DNA from: CATOSP01 sp965204715
GTDB taxonomy: Bacteria; Chloroflexota; Dehalococcoidia; Lucifugimonadales; UBA3495
Assembly (NCBI GenBank): GCA_965204715.1
Contig: OZ242009.1
Coordinates: forward strand, 2,914,001 to 2,978,000
Length of the DNA: 64,000 bases
Direction of reading: 5' to 3'
Shown: positions 61,114-64,000 of the stretch, one piece after another
How positions within the stretch are numbered: position 1 is the stretch's first letter
How the letters are laid out: every line of letters begins with the position of its first letter
Made by a program: the position numbers and the translations under genes
The notes under the pieces: generated by a model
The model's input: only the letters and a program-made list of their open reading frames with translations
Told to the model about the DNA's origin: nothing
Databases searched by the model: none

Positions 61114-64000
61114 TTGAGCACTGATACTGCAATCCGTGAGGGCCAAATCCTGACGGGGCCGTTGTTCAACGAGCCTATGCGAGTAGAGACCGTTCGTCCA
61201 AATGGTCCCGATTCCGTAGAGGCAGGACTGGTCGGACAGCGCACCGAGCGGTTCCGGCGGGTGACGTTGACGCCAGCTGACATCGCGGACCTGACCATAG
61301 CGGATACCACTTGGCCCTACGACGGCGACGGAAGCCTGTTGAAGCTCGGTCTCCAGGCATATTCCCTTGGCATCGCCCACGAGTTCGACCCTTACTTCGG
61401 ACTTTCCATATCTCGAGTCGACCCGCTGCCGCACCAACTTGAAGCAGTCTACGAATACTTCATGAAACTGCCCAGCGTGCGGTTTCTGCTGGCGGACGAC
61501 GCCGGCGCCGGCAAGACCATCATGGCTGGATTGCTGATCCGGGAATTGAAGCTCCGGGGGCTGGCCGAACGGGTGCTCATCGTATGTCCGGCAAACCTGA
61601 CCTTTCAGTGGCAACGAGAGCTAAAGGAGAAGTTCGACCAGCAATTTTTAGTGCTGAAAGGCGGCGACATTCGGGACCAGTTCGGCGTCAACCAGTGGCT
61701 AAGCCAAAAACAGGTGATTACATCACTTGACCTGGCCAAACGAGAGGACATCCTACCGGGGCTGCGCCAGGTCCATTGGGACTTGGTAATCGTTGACGAA
61801 GCCCACCGGATGTCGGCAAGGGACGAGACCCACAAGAGTATGCGCTACCGGCTGGGTGAGTTGCTCCGTGACAGCGCCGACAACGTTCTGCTTCTGACCG
61901 CCACTCCTCACAAGGGAGATCCCCACAACTTCACCCTATTCCTGCAACTCTTGGACCAGGATGCGTATGCCGACGTGAAGTCCATACGCGAGGCTATGGA
62001 GCGGAGAAGGGCGCCCTTCTACCTTCGGCGCACCAAGGAGGCCATGGTCTATTTCCCGGAGAGGCAGACGGACGGTACTTGGGCTGCCATGCCGGTGTTC
62101 ACCAAGCGGATTACTCACACCGCGGACTTCCAATTAGATGGGGAAGAGTTTGACCTGTACCAGGACGTAACCCGGTTCGTCAGGAGACAGAGCACGCGGG
62201 CAGCCGCGCAGGGGGATGACCGGCGCGCCCGGGCTGTTGGCTTCCTAATGTCGATGTATCAACGCCGACTCGCTTCCAGTACCTATGCGATGAGCCGCTC
62301 TTTGGAAAACCGAGCTAGACGGTTGGACGACGGACTGAAGCAAGCCCAGGACCTGGCGCGAGCGGCTCCGCCCGACCTACCCGACTGGGAAGACCTGGAG
62401 GAGATGGAGGACGCCGAACGGGAGCGCCTGGAGCGGATGTTGGAAGCGGTCACTCTGGCCGGTAACGGTGATGAGGTCCGCCAAGAGATCACCGAGCTTG
62501 AGGGGCTGGCCAAAGGGGCCAAAGCTGTCGAAGGGTCCGGCAGTGAAGCCAAGCTCAACCGCCTCAGTGGAATCCTCAGAGAACAGGGGTTTTTCGACAA
62601 CCCGGACCAGCGTTTGCTGATCTTCACCGAGTTCAAGGATACCTTAGACTACCTGGTGGGGAAGCTGAAGGAATGGGGTTTCCGCGTGGGAAGTATCCAC
62701 GGGGGGATGAGACCGGGTTCCCGAGACGAACCGGGTTCCCGTCTCTACTCGGAGCAGCAGTTCCGAGACGGGGAAATCCAGGTTCTGGTGGCAACCGAAG
62801 CGGCCGGGGAGGGTATCAACCTCCAGTGCTGCCACATCCTTTTCAACTATGATATCCCCTGGAACCCCAACCGTCTGGAACAACGGATGGGACGCATCCA
62901 CCGTTACGGCCAACGCTTTGATTGCCTCATCTTCAATTTCGTAGCCACCAACACCATTGAAGGCCATGTGCTCCAGCGATTGCTGGGTAAGCTCCAAGAG
63001 ATTCGGGACGCTCTGGACGATGATGCAGTGTTCAACGTGGTCGGTGAAGTGCTGCCAGCGGCCCAAGTGGAAAGGGTGCTTAGGGACTTCTATGCCGGGA
63101 GGTTGGGAGAGGCCGATCTGGAAGACCGGCTTTTGAGAGAAGTGGACGAGGGGCGTTTCCGGGAAATCTGCCAGACTGCCCTGGAAGGGTTGGCCTCCAA
63201 GAAGCTCAACTTGGAGATGCTGGTTGAGCGCCGCGCTCGTGCTCAGGAGAGGCGAGTTGTGCCGGAAACCATTGCCCGCTTCATGGCCGAAAGCGCCCGA
63301 AACGCCGCCTTTACCCTGAACCCGGTACGCGGCCTGCCTCACACCTTTGAGCCGGGCCGGACCCCCACTGAACTGAGACGCTACGAGCGTGAGCCCGACT
63401 GGAACCTGTCGGCCCTCACGTCCCGCTATCCACGCCTGTCCACGGACCGAGACACCGCAGAAGAACGAAATCTGGAATGGGTCACCCCTGGCCATCCACT
63501 GTTTGAGGCCCTGCGCCGCCACAGTTTGGAACTGGCCCAAGTGCCGTTTGCCAAGGGCGCCTGTTTCTATTCCTTGGATCACGAAGCTCCGGCACGCCTC
63601 GATTTCTACCGCGCCCGTGTGGTGGACGGCTTAGGTCAAGTCATTCACGAGCGTCTGTTCGCCGTGGAATTGGCTGACGGACGGGACCCGCTGATACGGC
63701 AACCGGATATCTTGGGCAATCTTACCCCCACCGCTAGAGAAGAGCCGCTTTCAGTCGCTTCGTTGCCCCAGGCTGATGTTTGGTTGAATCAGCACGCCCT
63801 TACTCCGTTCCTTGAAGAAGTCCGCAGAGAGCGGGTGACTGAACTGGACCGCATCGCCGAGCATGTCGAACTCTCCTTGACTGAGGTGCTACATCGCATC
63901 GACCAGGAGATTGGCCGCGCTGCCGAGGAGGTGGAGAACCAGGTGACCGGCGCGGAGGGACGCCTTGCCCAATCCGAGGCCCGCCACGACGAAGCGACGG
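61114..64000 (+). CDS. large SNF2-type helicase, DrmD-like, cut by the right window edge
   Basis: An open frame of 962 visible codons, not closed at the window end. Motifs: DDAGAGKTIMAGLLIRELK (motif I), VDEAHRMSARDETHKS (DEAH), LLTATPHKGDPHNFTLF (motif III), LLIFTEFKDTLDYLVGKL, ATEAAGEGINLQCC and NRLEQRMGRIHRYGQ (motif VI). A long charged insert (about 400-480) and the tail beyond 800 with coiled-coil text are like DrmD, the SNF2 helicase of class 1 DISARM, although other helicases of this group exist. The TTG start at 61114 has AAGAAGG upstream; ATG 61177 is an alternative. The genes that would tell the system lie to the right. Confidence 0.82.
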   Translation, partial: MSTDTAIREGQILTGPLFNEPMRVETVRPNGPDSVEAGLVGQRTERFRRVTLTPADIADLTIADTTWPYDGDGSLLKLGLQAYSLGIAHEFDPYFGLSISRVDPLPHQLEAVYEYFMKLPSVRFLLADDAGAGKTIMAGLLIRELKLRGLAERVLIVCPANLTFQWQRELKEKFDQQFLVLKGGDIRDQFGVNQWLSQKQVITSLDLAKREDILPGLRQVHWDLVIVDEAHRMSARDETHKSMRYRLGELLRDSADNVLLLTATPHKGDPHNFTLFLQLLDQDAYADVKSIREAMERRRAPFYLRRTKEAMVYFPERQTDGTWAAMPVFTKRITHTADFQLDGEEFDLYQDVTRFVRRQSTRAAAQGDDRRARAVGFLMSMYQRRLASSTYAMSRSLENRARRLDDGLKQAQDLARAAPPDLPDWEDLEEMEDAERERLERMLEAVTLAGNGDEVRQEITELEGLAKGAKAVEGSGSEAKLNRLSGILREQGFFDNPDQRLLIFTEFKDTLDYLVGKLKEWGFRVGSIHGGMRPGSRDEPGSRLYSEQQFRDGEIQVLVATEAAGEGINLQCCHILFNYDIPWNPNRLEQRMGRIHRYGQRFDCLIFNFVATNTIEGHVLQRLLGKLQEIRDALDDDAVFNVVGEVLPAAQVERVLRDFYAGRLGEADLEDRLLREVDEGRFREICQTALEGLASKKLNLEMLVERRARAQERRVVPETIARFMAESARNAAFTLNPVRGLPHTFEPGRTPTELRRYEREPDWNLSALTSRYPRLSTDRDTAEERNLEWVTPGHPLFEALRRHSLELAQVPFAKGACFYSLDHEAPARLDFYRARVVDGLGQVIHERLFAVELADGRDPLIRQPDILGNLTPTAREEPLSVASLPQADVWLNQHALTPFLEEVRRERVTELDRIAEHVELSLTEVLHRIDQEIGRAAEEVENQVTGAEGRLAQSEARHDEAT

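Overview
The window is a G+C-rich bacterial chromosome segment. The gene content suggests Chloroflexota, possibly the Dehalococcoidia/SAR202 side: several LLM-type flavin monooxygenases, an HpaB-type hydroxylase, two BNR-repeat proteins, a family 5 ABC peptide importer and many scattered accessory genes. This assignment is an inference; there is no rRNA or other marker gene here. I found no rRNA, tRNA or CRISPR array.

Layout. 1-5788 (minus): a translationally coupled NHLP/NHLM-type bacteriocin export operon (HlyD-like adaptor, C39 peptidase-ABC exporter, second ABC protein cut by the window edge). 6354-8750 (plus): a histidine kinase fused to an OmpR-type response regulator. 8971-13062 (minus): a large GLUG-repeat surface protein broken by frameshifts and a deletion, flanked by a 32-bp direct repeat and preceded by a 54-bp perfect palindrome. 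13671-18742: a membrane protein, then a substrate-binding lipoprotein with two permeases. 18944-21238: a graveyard holding a 28-codon mutL remnant, a decayed Ig-like protein, IS5 and IS630 fragments, and low-G+C sequence.

21343-49467 mixes catabolic genes (LLM - HpaB - VOC operon, SDR, MetE-like, a second LLM, alpha/beta hydrolase, trans-sulfuration enzyme, M24 enzyme, copper amine oxidase, Gfo/Idh/MocA oxidoreductase) with accessory modules: an HNH-fused DNA methyltransferase, a Uma2 nuclease-like protein, an inverted duplicated pair of retropepsin-like two-gene units, a single-chain restriction-modification protein, and MNT-HEPN and VapBC modules. The MNT-HEPN and VapBC genes lie between two copies of a 173-bp repeat taken from the 5' end of the M24 gene. 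Two nearly identical IS66-family elements (1454 bp, each with a perfect 8-bp target duplication) sit at 31089-32542 and 49643-51096.

51137-64000 looks like a defence island. A five-gene minus-strand operon encodes an unknown coiled-coil protein, a BrxD/DUF2791-like protein without P-loop, a DUF2791-like ATPase with P-loop, an unknown protein and a SNF2 helicase; four of its five genes are joined by 4-bp overlaps or better. After a gap with an IS3 remnant comes a ubiquitin-like operon (beta-grasp protein - ThiF/E1 - DUF6527) that shares a divergent promoter region with an XRE regulator - ImmA/IrrE metalloprotease pair. A large SNF2 helicase resembling DrmD of DISARM begins at about 61114 and runs off the right edge. 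The five-gene operon and the Ubl/E1/DUF6527 plus XRE/ImmA locus are the best candidates for an undescribed or poorly described system.
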